Positions 1 through 10,828 of a stretch of DNA of 64,000 bases are shown piece after piece; within the stretch, counting starts at the first letter, position 1, and the number at the start of each line of letters is the position of its first letter. The stretch is from Parietichytrium sp. I65-24A. Its lineage: Eukaryota > Sar > Bigyra > Thraustochytrida > Thraustochytriidae. The notes beneath the pieces were generated by a model that saw nothing but the letters and a program-made list of their open reading frames with translations, made no database searches and was not told the origin of the DNA. Location of the stretch: NCBI GenBank assembly GCA_012862575.1, contig BLSF01000003.1, positions 496,001-560,000 on the forward strand, read 5' to 3'. Position numbers and translations under genes: made by a program.

Positions 1-1542
1 GCAAGCTGTACAAACAATCGCTTTGTCAGGGCGGATCCTGTGCAAGGTGCAACTTGTGAGTCGGTTGCGACTTGAACTTTGTATGAAAGATCAGTTGACC
101 CTTAGCGCCACGCGTTTCGGTGAATTGTATCCTGCGTCCTCTATTCCAAAGCACTTGACCACAGCATGAATACCGGTGAGACCTGTGAGCGGCCTGGCAA
201 CTATTGAACGAGGAAACTAAGATAGAGCGTTTCGCGTCTAAAAAGCAACGTGTCGGGGTGCAAGGAGGTCCAAAAACTATTGCACGTAGCGAGGACCTTC
301 GCCTTTTCCATCCATCCAGAATTACTCCTGGCTGTCACGACCAACCGACCACTAGCACTGCTGTAACGGTGTAAATAAGTCTAATTGCGTGTCGCACACC
401 TAGGTCGACTCTAAGTTTAGGCTAAAGGCATACAAGTCGTTGTGGTACCACTACTAGCTAGTACAGTAATGGTAGCGCACTGGTCTCCCTAATTGGGAGG
501 TATAGCGAATTCTGTTTCTCGAAAGCGCTAAGATTCGTGTATCAAGCCACTTAACAAGAAGGGAGATACAGGTTGCTAGTAACAAAATGAGACTTCGCCA
601 GTCGATTGAGTAGGAGTGGGAAGGGGAAGTTGGCCTAGCGGGGAGTCACTGTCAGAGGTACCAATCCACCTGCCTGTTTGCCTTTTTACTGTCTAACGGC
701 GGTTAAATGGCAGACTACACATTATGATTAAACAGATTAGTACTACAACTGATCCAAATTGCGCTGTGACAAGCACTACTCCGATCACTAGTATTGGTAC
801 ATTTCCCTTCCCAAGATTACCAAGCACAGCGAATACTTCTACTACTCCTACCCTCCATCTACTCATGACCATATCACCGTTATCCTGCTAACAACGAGTC
901 AAGACCTCTAGCTAAGAGTACTCGAACATATGCCATCTCCTAATCTTCAACCTAAGACCTACAACACCTTATCTGCAATACGTTATTTCTCTTTAGATCA
1001 TCATTAGAGATCGTGCCGTGATGATACGTTAATTGAATCCGCTAGAGCACCGTTAATCGCAGCTAGCATCGAGCGGTGGAAGTGACTATCCTAAACTAAG
1101 TGCATAGAGAGGAAACTGTGGAGATGAAACCGCGTTCACAGATCACAGATCACAGACCACAGAGGTCTCGCAGGCGTGGTCGCCTCAGTCGCCTCTTAGC
1201 TCCAAATACTCCCGCGGCGCAGGAGGAAAAGGAGGAAAAAGGTGGAAAAAGAGGAAAAGGAGGAAGTGGAGGAAAGAAGGGCTACGCCGCCGCGCGGCCG
1301 AAGAGAGAGAGAGTGAGAGAGAGAGAGAGAGCTGTGGGGAAAAGGATAGAAGGATACGGAAGGTGGGCTTGTTGGGCTTGGTGGGTTCGTAAAGAAGAGC
1401 AGAGAAGCTGTAGAGGTTTGAGCGAGATCGTTTTTTTAAACATACGCGTAGCGTACGAAGAATCGTACGCGAGCGCAGGCCCGGGAGGAAAGGGGGGTGA
1501 GGATAAGATTATAGGGAGGGACGAAGGATAGAAAAAGGAAAA
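1..1542. other. Gene-free left flank and promoter region of the FUT8-like gene
   Basis: No ORF with an ATG start and recognisable protein is seen. The first ~1.1 kb is plain mixed sequence with scattered CTAG-type short palindromes (for example near 455-470). From about 1200 the plus strand becomes strongly purine-rich (GGAGGAAAAGG-type runs), followed by a (GA)n tract, then a purine-rich leader up to the ATG at 1543. I read 1200-1542 as promoter/5' UTR of the downstream gene. An open frame at 1100-1531 is low-complexity, starts with GTG and is not considered coding. Confidence 0.6.
1302..1331 (+). repeat. (GA)n microsatellite upstream of the FUT8-like gene
   Basis: An almost pure GA dinucleotide run with one T interruption lies about 210 bp before the ATG, on the sense strand of the gene. 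Similar sense-strand GA tracts precede several other genes here. Confidence 0.9.
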
Positions 1543-3327
1543 ATGAGGACGGATTTGGGGCGAGATCTGAGCCTGCTGGAGAGGAAGATGATGCAGTCGG
1601 AGAGAAAGGTTCCATACTTGCAAGTGCTGATGGGATTGGGAGTTGGGTTGCTTCTCTGCGCATACTGGCTGCTGCTGTCGAGCCCCGCAACCAACGTGGA
1701 CGTGACAGGGGTCCGCGGGGCGAACATAGAGAAAAAAAAATTCACCGATCTGGAGCAGGAGTTGGAGCCAGTCAAGTCGCTTCCCCTTCGCGATGTGTCG
1801 GTGAACCTTGGCGTTTGCAATCAAATCGCGATGAACTACCACACTTGTGCGAGACCGCAGCTCTTCCCGACCAAGTACGATGCCGCAACTGGCGCGATGA
1901 AGTGCGAATTTGATGTGAATCTCGGGCTAGACTACATTCCAAGCAGGGAAATTCTCGACTGCGTGGAACTGACCAAGCCTGTCAAATGGGCAATGGACGC
2001 CACAAAAATTCAAAAGAAAATCTACCGAATGCAGAACCCGTCCGACTGCAACATGCCGCAGTCGACGATGCATTTGGAGCCAGACTGGAAATTCGGCATT
2101 GACCCGAAGGGCGAGAAGACGCGGGTTCCGGGGACCGGCAAAAAGGTAGATATGGGCAAACCGAAGTGGGAGCTCATCAATTGGTTGCACCATGGGTGGG
2201 CGTACAACCTGTTTGTACTCTCTTTCAATGCGGCGAATCACTGGTACAATGGGATTCCAGTTCTCATCGGAAATTCCAAATATAGGTTTACAGACCTCAG
2301 ATGTGGGAGGGGCTGGTCGTGCAACCTTTCCCCGCTTTCGAAGTGCTCTGTGAACACGGTTGATAAGGATCGTATTCTAGCTTTCGGCATTGGAGAGAGC
2401 CAAAAGACAGTAATGACCGTGGATCAGCTCTGCAAACCCTTTGGCGAGTATGAACTTGAATTTGGGCGATGTAATTGTCAGCAGGGGTTTCTTCCAGCAG
2501 CAGATTACAAGTATTTTTACTGCAAGCCATACTCTGCGTTTGATTTCACCATTGATAGGAAGAGAAGGCACAGAGACAACTACGAGAAGTCTAAGAGGCA
2601 GTCGATAGAAGGTGGCGGTGAAGTCTGGTTTGCTATCAACGCTCCTGGGGAGGAGAATCCTCACAACACATTCAACTCTATACATTTCCATACCAACGAA
2701 TTGCGAAAGGAGCACGGATACTTGTGGTATCACTCCCAAGCTCTCTACTACTTGATGAAAGAGGCGCCAAAAGGAGAGAAATACAACAAAGAGCGGGAAA
2801 GACTGGGGCTAACTGAAGGAAGGTGTATTGCGATTCATGTCCGACATGGGGACGCTTGTCATGACGTGTACCAAAACCATCGTGTGTGCCTTCCATTGCG
2901 TGATTTTATCGTAGGAGCACGAAAACTAGAGGCAGAGTACGGCAAATTCGACAAGGTGTTTATCGCAACGGACGATCCCTCTGTGATCGCAGATATTCCA
3001 AAGTATTCGTCCGAGTTCAACTTTGTGTATCAAAATTTAGATAGAAACTTTTACGAAACTGGCGACCACGACGGTGTCGATGTTCGCCCGGAATTCAATA
3101 CGGAGGACAAAGTGGATGAAATCACGGGGGATATTTGGCTCATGGCTCACTGCGACGCATTCGTGGGTTCATTTGCATCCTCTGTTGCGTGGGTAGCGTA
3201 CGAGTACATGAGCGCGAGAAAGGGCTACTATGCTCCTTATGTCTCTGTGGACATGCCGTACGGACATGACAAGAATGTTGGTAGGTTCTATGAAGACGAG
3301 GAGTCCAGTCCAGAGCCCCAAAAGTAG
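1543..3327 (+). CDS. FUT8-like type II membrane fucosyltransferase (GT23-like)
   Basis: The 594-residue protein has a short basic N-terminus, one hydrophobic anchor at about residues 25-46, then a large luminal domain: the layout of a Golgi type II glycosyltransferase. The C-terminal catalytic part contains IHVRHGD (HVR at 432-434), resembling the nucleotide-sugar binding HVRRTD motif of alpha-1,6-fucosyltransferase. It also has GSFASSVAWVAYE (from 542), which matches the FUT8 segment T-FSSQV-R-AYE. The middle region has many cysteines, suggesting disulfides in the secretory lumen. By family it would transfer fucose from GDP-fucose to an N-glycan or another acceptor. The substrate is inferred, and the arginine after HVR is replaced by histidine. 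The ATG at 1543 is a true ATG after a purine-rich leader. The 3' end converges with the coiled-coil gene. An alternative is another HVR-type (POFUT or plant O-FucT related) transferase. Confidence 0.72.
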   Translation: MRTDLGRDLSLLERKMMQSERKVPYLQVLMGLGVGLLLCAYWLLLSSPATNVDVTGVRGANIEKKKFTDLEQELEPVKSLPLRDVSVNLGVCNQIAMNYHTCARPQLFPTKYDAATGAMKCEFDVNLGLDYIPSREILDCVELTKPVKWAMDATKIQKKIYRMQNPSDCNMPQSTMHLEPDWKFGIDPKGEKTRVPGTGKKVDMGKPKWELINWLHHGWAYNLFVLSFNAANHWYNGIPVLIGNSKYRFTDLRCGRGWSCNLSPLSKCSVNTVDKDRILAFGIGESQKTVMTVDQLCKPFGEYELEFGRCNCQQGFLPAADYKYFYCKPYSAFDFTIDRKRRHRDNYEKSKRQSIEGGGEVWFAINAPGEENPHNTFNSIHFHTNELRKEHGYLWYHSQALYYLMKEAPKGEKYNKERERLGLTEGRCIAIHVRHGDACHDVYQNHRVCLPLRDFIVGARKLEAEYGKFDKVFIATDDPSVIADIPKYSSEFNFVYQNLDRNFYETGDHDGVDVRPEFNTEDKVDEITGDIWLMAHCDAFVGSFASSVAWVAYEYMSARKGYYAPYVSVDMPYGHDKNVGRFYEDEESSPEPQK

Positions 3328-3751
3328 GCATTGCTCTTTCTCGAGCAGAACCAGAGTGGCTAGGAGGCGTATCTCGTTCAAAAGTTTTATACCCTATTTG
3401 AGCGATAGTCTTGGGTTCATGTGTGTATCACCACGGGCACGAAGTACAGTATTTGCATTGAGAGCACTTTTGATAGCAATTGTGAAGGAAAATTGCACTG
3501 ATTTCTTAATTTTCAATGAAGGTTTATTTTTCCCGTTCCCCATTCCTTCTCCTGCACAAGATATTGTAATGTATCCTCCGTACAAAGGAATAAAGATGAT
3601 CCTACCCACACGCGAAAAGGGTGAAAACAAGCACTTCGACAATCAAGCGGTCGGTGAGCTAATGATGAACAAACTATAGTTTTCATTTCCTTCGGATTGT
3701 GGTTGTGAATATAATAAACATGCATTGCAAAACCGCAATCGCCCAAACATT
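3328..3751. other. Convergent 3' UTR region, probably overlapping transcripts
   Basis: This is the tail-to-tail space between the FUT8-like gene (+) and the coiled-coil gene (-). A plus-strand AATAAA lies at 3713-3718 and a minus-strand AATAAA (TTTATT on +) at 3523-3528. If both are used, the two 3' UTRs overlap by roughly 190 bp. No further gene is seen. Confidence 0.5.
3713..3718 (+). promoter_or_regulatory. Candidate poly(A) signal AATAAA for the FUT8-like gene
   Basis: An AATAAA hexamer lies 386 bp after the stop codon in an A/T-rich stretch. It is the only such hexamer on this strand before the neighbouring gene's 3' end. Assignment is by motif only. Confidence 0.35.
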
Positions 3752-4948
3752 TTAAACCATTGCTACGGTCCTCTGTCTACGATTCAAAGGGGAAGCACGC
3801 GCAGACGCTCGTGACCGGAAAGAAGCATCCGAGTCTGCCTCACTAATAAAGACACTATTGTTTCCAAAGCTGCTCCTGTGAACAATTTCAGGCATTTTAA
3901 GCGTTTGTCCTTCCCTCTCTTCCTCTCCCGACTGCTGCGAAATGAGCGCGACTTGATACTCTTGGTTCATCGACGAATACGAAGAGATAGAATCTCGTTT
4001 GAGTGGCTCCGTTACGCGCTGAGTGTGATGAATTTTCTTTTTCATTTTCGCAAGCTGTGTCTCGAGTTGCTTCGTTTTAGTTTTCATTTCGACAAACTCG
4101 CCAAACCGCGACCGCCCATTTCCCATTGTGGCCTCTTCGAGAGAGCGCTCCAGACTCTGGTAATCTACCATTAGCTTTTTGAATGCGTTACTGAGCTCCT
4201 CGTTTCGATTCGCCAATGTAATATTCTCTGTTTCTGCGAGCCTACGCTTGAGCTCTTCCTCTTTCAGGGTTTCTCTCATTGATGCAATTTCGGCTTGCAG
4301 ATTCGCATTCTTGGCGTCGCGCTGGAGAATTTCAGACTCGACCGCTTGGCATTTAGAAGACAACTCTGACTTTTCTTTGCCAAGGCTGCTTACGAGAGCG
4401 TTCGCTCGGTCAAGTTCGGCTGTCACCCCCTCCATTACACCTTTGAATTTGTTGAGTGCACTGAGCGCCTTTTGGTGATCCTCCTCAAGGTCCTTGTGTT
4501 TGTCCTCCAGTGCGTCGAGTTTTGACCTGTATTCCTGCTCCGCTGAAGAAAGTTCTCCCTTCAGTTTTCTCAACTCTTCATCGTGTGCTTCTTTTGCTTG
4601 GGTGGCAACCACGCGGCCGTTCCGATACTGCTCTACTTCACGTGTTGCGAGTTCCAGCTTTCTCTCCAAGTCTGCTATTTTGGTGGTTTTCTCCTGTATC
4701 TCGAGATCCTTCTCCCTCTCCATGGACCTCCATCGCATGGCCTCTTCTTCACGGGAAGCGTTGACCATTCGCTCGACCCTGGCATCCATGAGCTCCGCCT
4801 GTTTGGTGGCCTCTGCCTCGCGATTCGTGGCCACAGCCATTACCTCCAGAATCCTCGCATGTTTCTGCTGCAAGTTGGCATACCTTTTGTACAAATCTGC
4901 AACATCCACCTCGCCAAAATAAACTTGGCCGTCTCCGTCGGTACCCAT
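3752..4948 (-). CDS. Coiled-coil protein of unknown function
   Basis: The 398-residue protein is dominated by a long alpha-helical coiled coil from about residue 20 to 310, rich in Lys, Glu, Leu and Ala with heptad-like spacing. It has no enzymatic motif. The N-terminus (DGQVYFGEVDVADLYKRY) is not repetitive and may be a small docking segment. The C-terminal ~80 residues are Ser/Arg-rich and probably disordered and phosphorylated (for example SDASFRSRASARASP). I place the start at the ATG at 4948. The frame stays open a further 81 codons upstream to 5191, but that extension has no ATG and reads like UTR. Sequence alone does not separate golgin-like tether, cytoskeletal or centrosomal roles. 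The gene is divergent from the FYVE gene. Confidence 0.75.
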   Translation of the reverse strand: MGTDGDGQVYFGEVDVADLYKRYANLQQKHARILEVMAVATNREAEATKQAELMDARVERMVNASREEEAMRWRSMEREKDLEIQEKTTKIADLERKLELATREVEQYRNGRVVATQAKEAHDEELRKLKGELSSAEQEYRSKLDALEDKHKDLEEDHQKALSALNKFKGVMEGVTAELDRANALVSSLGKEKSELSSKCQAVESEILQRDAKNANLQAEIASMRETLKEEELKRRLAETENITLANRNEELSNAFKKLMVDYQSLERSLEEATMGNGRSRFGEFVEMKTKTKQLETQLAKMKKKIHHTQRVTEPLKRDSISSYSSMNQEYQVALISQQSGEEEREGQTLKMPEIVHRSSFGNNSVFISEADSDASFRSRASARASPLNRRQRTVAMV

Positions 4949-5994
4949 CTTGTCGCGCAAAAGACCGTGGCACTGTCCAGCTCGCCTCTCTTTCGGCCAG
5001 AGCGATTTATGATGACGGCGTGTAGTCTGCCTGCTGAGCGAGGCCGTCCTTTTGTTAAAACCCTCGAATCTACCGCAGAGTATGTGCGCCTTCCGCGACA
5101 AGAGCTCGTCGGGATCTCCAAGCCGCGACTTGCGAGGATGTTGCGCTCTTTCATTCGCCGATGGCAGGCGAAAGGGGGATGGATCTCCCACGTCACATAT
5201 GTATATATATGAAGTAAACTTTCAGCTCTCTGCAACTCTTCCAAACCAACACTTGTTCTGCATGAGGCTTGGCTATCTGGCTATCCACTATCCACGAGCT
5301 ATCAAAGGACACTAGCTTGCTTTGGCTCAACTTTATTGAGACGTAGAGTACGAACCTTTCGCGCACATTCGTCAACCTCATCACTTTGACAAAACCGCTC
5401 CCGACAATAAAAATTTTGTCATGTGTAAAATTATTCTGTTCTCAAAGTAACGCACCTCTGCCGCGTCTGGTAACTCGCACCACCATGTCCGTGCAGATGT
5501 TACCCACCCGCTCTCTGACGCGCTGTCGTGTATGTACAAAAATCAACCTGAGTGGCGCGGATGAAACGTGGTATGGGGTATTCATTCCGGGAGAATTGCA
5601 CCAACCTGAAACCGTCACAACCCGGAAGTGTAGCAGGCACCTAAAGCAACCAGAACGAAGCCATGAACTGGACAAACGAATTTGAGACACAAAGCGGTAG
5701 GTAGCAAGCAAGAGCTGAAGAGGAGACGAAGAAGGAAGGGTTAGCTGCTGTGACCGACCGATCTCTGAGTTTGTGAAGGCTCGGCGGTGTTCAGTAGGCA
5801 CTTCTTCCTCTCTGTTCGCCGTGCTCTCCCAAGTGTTGACTAGGTGAGCAAAAAGAGCTCAACATCGGCAGCAGCAACGACCTGGGATTAAGCAGGTCAC
5901 TCAAAGCAGCGTCTGCGTGGACTGTACCGCACTTCACTCCGGTTGTGCGTGTCCGCGTTCGCACGGCGAGGAGCATCGAACCCGGCTGCCAAGG
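4949..5994. other. Divergent intergenic region between coiled-coil and FYVE genes
   Basis: About 1 kb holding the 5' regions of two divergently transcribed genes. A TATA-like alternating AT run (TATGTATATATATG) lies near 5199-5212, about 250 bp upstream of the coiled-coil ATG; it could be a core promoter element, but this is motif-based only. The part near 5700-5750 is purine-rich (GAAGAGGAGACGAAGAAGG), as seen upstream of other genes here. No supported gene is seen. Confidence 0.5.
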
Positions 5995-7345
5995 ATGGAG
6001 TTCGAAAAGGAGGCCACAGGGTTTTTCAAAGGTGGGGCGCCATCAGTATTTCGAACCAGCCCCGCATTCATGGTTGGCCGCAAAGCGCAGTCTTTTCGCC
6101 TGCGAGGGAGGTCGAACAACACAGCCACAGAGGAAAAGAAGAAAGCGAATGATGATGCAGCAGTGTACGCACGCGCAAGCAGTGCATTGCAGGCGCTCAG
6201 ACGGTGCGTGCCTTGGGAGAAGATGGCTGATAAGGAGATCCTAAAAACGAAAGAGTGCTTTACTCGGACTGAACAGTGCCTTGGCGATCTCAAAGTCGAG
6301 CTACATGCTAGTAAAAAGAAAGCTCGAGAGTCATTGTCCAAAAAGGACGAGCTCTCCGTAGAGATCGAAGATATCAAAGCCAAACTCGAGAAAAGCTCCC
6401 GCAAGTCTCTTCCGCCATGGAAGAGCGACAGCTCAAGGAAATGCTGCACGATGTGCAATCGCTCTTTCTCCGTCTTAAATCGTCGGCACCACTGCCGAAA
6501 GTGCGGCGAGCTATTCGACTCGAAGTGCGCGTTCAATTTCACAGATCTCAAGGATATGGGCTACAAGAAACCGGTTCGTGTATGCACTTTGTGCTTTCGC
6601 CAAGTTCAGAGAGACCTGGCGAAGCAAACGAGCGCCGCGACAAATTCGTCTTCGAGCGAGCCGGCCTCCGCCGGCAAGGCATCGATTCCTGTTTCGAGTC
6701 TTGCGCTTCCACTTGCACCAGGTCCTAGGAAAGACACAAGAAAGCCCCCTGTACGGCCGCCGCTTGCGAATGCACTGCAAGCCAATTTACTGGAGCAACT
6801 GAAGCGCAGTGGCGGGAAGGTGGAGGCGACTGATCGTAAATTTAGTTCCATGCGCATTCGTAAGACGGAGAGTACAAGCGAAGGCGCAGAGGCAGAGACA
6901 GAGGCAGGGAGTCAAACGGAGAAACCCAAGTCTGTGCTGGACGAGTTGAGAAACAGTCTCAAGAAGAGAAACAGTTGTCCTCAACTTGTCAAGAAACGTA
7001 CGGAGAACGTGAATGAGACAGTTGAGAAGAGCATGAAGGAAAGGAAGCGCTCGTTGGTAGACATGCGAATGTCTTCGCTTCAGCCAAAGGTAAGTTGTTG
7101 GTTGTCATTCGTTCGAGTATGGCACAAGAAATTTAATGTGAGAAGACTAATACATTGTCGTGTACATCTGTTCAACGACTGAATTTGCCGGTTTACACTT
7201 GCTTGATCGTTTGTTTTGCCTGTTAACGGCACCGCAGAAAGGAACCGCGATCGCTTCCTTTTTGGCAAAAATGCGAGATGAAAACTGGGATGAAAATGCA
7301 TCAATCACCCAAATTCAAGATGACAATAACAATTGGGACGAGTAA
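5995..7345 (+). CDS. FYVE zinc-finger protein with one intron
   Basis: Two exons, 5995-7089 and 7238-7345, give 400 residues. The ATG at 5995 is preferred because the upstream open frame begins with GTG. A helical, Lys/Glu-rich segment lies at about residues 60-135. A FYVE finger follows at about 140-202: C151-x2-C154, the RRHHCRKCG signature (163-171), C178, then C197-x2-C200. FYVE domains bind phosphatidylinositol 3-phosphate on endosomes. Oddly, the usual cysteine after the signature (FC-x2-C) is Asp175 (FDSKC), so one zinc ligand is changed. The middle is Ser/Pro/Lys-rich and probably disordered. Exon 2 adds 35 residues ending in an acidic tail with two NWDE copies. Splicing joins GCCAAAG to AAAGGAACC in phase 0. 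The role is probably endosomal trafficking; the exact family is not recognised. Confidence 0.85.
7090..7237 (+). other. Spliceosomal intron in the FYVE gene (148 bp)
   Basis: The donor is GTAAGT and the acceptor is CCGCAG after a T-rich stretch. Removal keeps the frame (phase 0) and replaces a poor read-through tail with a coherent acidic C-terminus ending in TAA at 7343-7345. Confidence 0.85.
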
Positions 7346-7436
7346 GGATAGCCCGACGCCAGGAAGCCAACAGGGCAAACTGCACATTCCCCGCCCCGTG
7401 GCTTTTGTAATACGACACCAATCATTGCCCGGCGAG

Positions 7437-7634
7437 CTATCCTGTCGACCCCTTTGAATTCGAGCCGGTTTCGCCAGACGCGCGAAAGATATCCTTGGAA
7501 AGCTCTGCTACATAATTACATTCCTCGAACATTACAGAAGCTCTTTCAACCTTTTCGTTCAAGTTCGCAAGCGCATCGCTGAGCCTTTTTAGCGGACGCT
7601 CGAGGTCGCTCAGTGTCACTCCTTCGCTACTCAT
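7437..7634 (-). CDS. Possible small helical protein (65 aa), family unknown
   Basis: An ATG-started frame of 65 residues lies tail-to-tail with the FYVE gene, with a gap of 91 bp. Its residues 8-50 read as one amphipathic helix or short coiled coil (LERPLKRLSDALANLNEKVE), followed by VAELSKDIFRA and a Gly/Ser-rich tail. The composition is protein-like, unlike neighbouring random frames. The size and helix followed by a V-A-x5-I-F-R-A segment faintly recall small kinetochore (DASH Dad2-like) or BLOC-1/BORC-type subunits, but I cannot assign a family. It could also be chance. A 5' exon upstream of 7634 is possible. Confidence 0.4.
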   Translation of the reverse strand: MSSEGVTLSDLERPLKRLSDALANLNEKVERASVMFEECNYVAELSKDIFRASGETGSNSKGSTG

Positions 7635-8435
7635 CCTTTCCACAAAATCCCCAACGCAGAGTAGCAGCCGGACGTTCTACTCTTACTTTGATTCCGTTCG
7701 CGGTCGCGCTTGCGGCTAAGAGCCCTTGTCAACTCGCTTCTTCAGGTCTCTTTCACGGCTCAGTGTACGCTCTCGGGCACTCAGTTTACACGAATGCAAC
7801 ATAACGCAACCAAGTATAACCAAGTTGAATTTTGCAAGTTGGTTTTTCTCCAACTGGCTCGTCAAGACACTCAAGAATACTCAAGACTCAAAGAACAGAT
7901 TGTTTGTTCTTCGATCACTTTATCTCGCCCCTACCAACTTGCATATGTTGAGGAGAGGACTGACGTGACGTTCGTGTTAGGGTGCTGTACCGGTACTCTG
8001 CTGTACCGGTACTTACTCTTTTCAACTTTTCACCAATTTTTCTTTCAACTTTTGACCTTTTCATCTTTTGACCTCTCAATATTTGACCTTTTCATCTTTT
8101 TCGTCTTCTCAATCAAGCAATCAATGGACACGAACAGCGTTCAGAGTGCCTTGTGACTTGATTTTCATTGAAAAAGCTCACTCTCAATCAATTCGTTCTT
8201 TCGAGCACGAAATTCGATTGGAAAAAAAAAACTTCACTTCTTCTCACAATTCACGTTTCTAAAAAGTTTGAGATCCAAAATAACCAAATTCAAACCTTGG
8301 ACCCAAATAAGGGCCCACAGTCGCAATTTTTTTGATATGATTTTGTATTTTTGTGAATACAAAAAGTCTTTCGTGATCTTTTCGCAAATTAGAATATCTC
8401 CACAAACTAAATGTTCGGATGGCGAACTTTGAACC

Positions 8436-8454
8436 GGGCCCGTCCGACGGGCCC
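8436..8454. repeat. GC-rich palindrome (9-bp arms, 1-nt centre)
   Basis: GGGCCCGTC, one C, then GACGGGCCC: perfectly complementary arms. It sits in an otherwise A/T-rich stretch of a gene-poor region. It could form a cruciform or bind a dimeric protein; no function is known. Confidence 0.8.
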
Positions 8455-10786
8455 GATCCGCAAGTCGCCTGGTCTCTGCTCTGTTCTGTACTGCTCTGCT
8501 CTGCTCTTCGCGATGGCGGAGGCCGCTTAGACACAAAACGCAAAGCGTCATCCACCGCAATCGGGGATTTGTGTTAACCGCGGTGTCCTATCTTGTCGTT
8601 TGATTTTGGAAAGTCGCATCGTGATTTGATGCTTCTGTAGAGATCGTGAATGAGCGAGCGAGCGAGCGTGTGGCGCCGAGCCCAGATCTCTCCCGAATAA
8701 AGCGATCTTGGAGCCGAGGATCCACTCAAACGAGTAAGTCAAACGACAGAAACATCTCATGAGTTGCCGCGATCTGGCTGGGACTCTTCGTTTGGGAATA
8801 TTTGGGAATTGCAGGTTGCACCTTCGCATTGACTGGCTGGCACACTTGCACTCAGTCTCAGAGTCTCAGTCTGTTGCAATGCTCACCGGCCAAGTGCGGT
8901 ACTCGAGCACTAGTAGCGGAATGAGATTTGACAATAAAAAGAGCTGTCCAGCTGAGGATCTCGACCGGCCTGCGCAAGTTGACAACTTGACACGATAGAC
9001 ACGATGACAAAATGATGAGTTGGAGATGGAAGAAGGAAAGATACAAGGAGGGCAGCGAGGCAATATCGCCACTTTGGCATCGCTTTACTTCTTCTTCTTC
9101 TTTTCACGCATAGCACAGCATTCCACTGGCAATTTTGACCTTGCTGGCAGGAGTTGACCAGTCTTCCTTTATTTTTTTAGGTATTGAGTACTGAAAGTGA
9201 GTACTGAGTGCTGTGCCGGCACTCAAACGTACTCGCTGGAAAAGGCGGGCGACGACTTTAACGAGTCAGACGAATCAGACGATTGAATCGCTGAAAATGG
9301 CGGGTCCCGCAGTCGACCTGGAGAGGTTTCGGCGAAACTCACCTCCAGGACAAAAATCGACTGCCACGAATGTAGTTTGTTGAGGAAATCTCACTTGTCG
9401 CGGTTGCCGCATGTCGCCACCGCGGGAACTCTGGGAGCGTACGGGAGTTGGCAAGTTTGACACTTTTGGCTCGGTATTTGAAGGGAAATTCCGTTCGCTT
9501 GGTGCGGCCACACGCACGGGCCAGCTTTTCTGCGAGCGGGATTTCGCTCAGAACTCAGCACACTGTGCGGGCAAAGCCAGGCTTAGCGGGAAGACAGGCA
9601 AAGTGTCATTTTTAACGCCAGGATCCGCAAGATCTTCGATGATGTGCCGCTTTTCACACCCGTTCAAAGGCCTATGTCCTGCCTTTCGAGGCCCGCGGCC
9701 GAAATACAAGAGAGAGCAACGAGCTGTTCCTCTCCCCGGCGCAATGCATTCCCTTGAATAGCGGCCTCGAGCACCGGAATTCAAGGCTCGTTCTCGAAAC
9801 TTGGGTGCCCAAATGCACGCGGTACACACCCAAGCTTCGAAACACAGTTTCACCCTCGAGTTCTACCGCGTTGGCTATCATGGACTAGCGCGCCAGCAGC
9901 TGACGAATTGACGAGCTGATGGTTAGTGACGGAGGGGATGGGTGAGCTGGTCGTAGCTGGTCGGGAAAGTAAGCTATACGGGGATCAGCGGAACGGCTAA
10001 TGTGCGAAAGGGCCGCGGGAGGAAGCAGAATTCAGAGTTCAGAATACATTCACTGTCAGTCATTGTCAGTCAGTCAGTCAGGACTCGGAGCAACTGGAAT
10101 GTCGCTCGAATAGACGTTCCATAATTAGACAGTCAGAGGATCGGAAAACCTGCCATCATGACTTTTCACCCATCAGCGCATGAGCGGTGTTGGAATCCTT
10201 GAATGATCTCGATAGCCTGCTTCTCCGCCCAACTTTGTGACTCGTCAGTTTAGTGATATCTTCAGCCACGTACTCCAGGCACAGTGAAAGAAAGTGATGG
10301 ATGCACTGCATTCTGTTGCCGCAAAAGGCCTTCCAAGTGCGTCAAGCAGCTCGAGGCACAAAGAGCGCTTTCTCTGATTCTTTGATCACGGATATCACGG
10401 ATCAAGAGACCAATCAAAGAGTCGAGGTCGGTTTCAGAACGTTGCTCAAACTGGTGGTGGGGCGAGTATGGGCGAGTCGAGTTGGCGCAAGACGATGCCT
10501 GAGGCTTGCGTCTGCTTCACCTCGCGCAAACATGCACGGAGGCTTCAAGCTTTGGCTTTGCCGTCTACGCGACCACATAGGACTCTGGCTGTGTCTGCGA
10601 TCGTCCCTTCAATTTACCCCTCTGTCCCTGTCTACTCGTCTTTACGCGCCTCTACTCATGCTTGAAGCCCCTGAAGCCATGAGTTCTGTGCACATTACGC
10701 GCTGCTGTTAATTTGCTACTCGCCGTACCAGGTACGGACTCGTGTTGTCTGGTTTTGCAGCGTTGGCCGAAAAAGAAACCTTGGCT

Positions 10787-10794
10787 CACTCTCA

Positions 10795-10827
<33 letters not shown>
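10787..10827 (+). repeat. (CTCACT)n tandem repeat
   Basis: About six copies of a CTCACT hexamer, the first slightly degenerate, inside the 7.6-13.2 kb gene-poor region. Confidence 0.85.

Positions 10828-10828
<1 letters not shown>

Noticed and set aside
1100-1531. Purine-rich 143-codon frame upstream of the FUT8-like gene
   Set aside because: Starts with GTG and consists of Glu/Lys/Arg/Gly low complexity from the GA tract; best read as leader or promoter.
4949-5191. 81-codon N-terminal extension of the coiled-coil protein
   Set aside because: No ATG in the extension; composition unlike the remainder of the protein.
7160-7345. Separate 61-codon gene after the FYVE frame
   Set aside because: Its last part is exon 2 of the FYVE gene, joined by a canonical intron; the first part is intron sequence.
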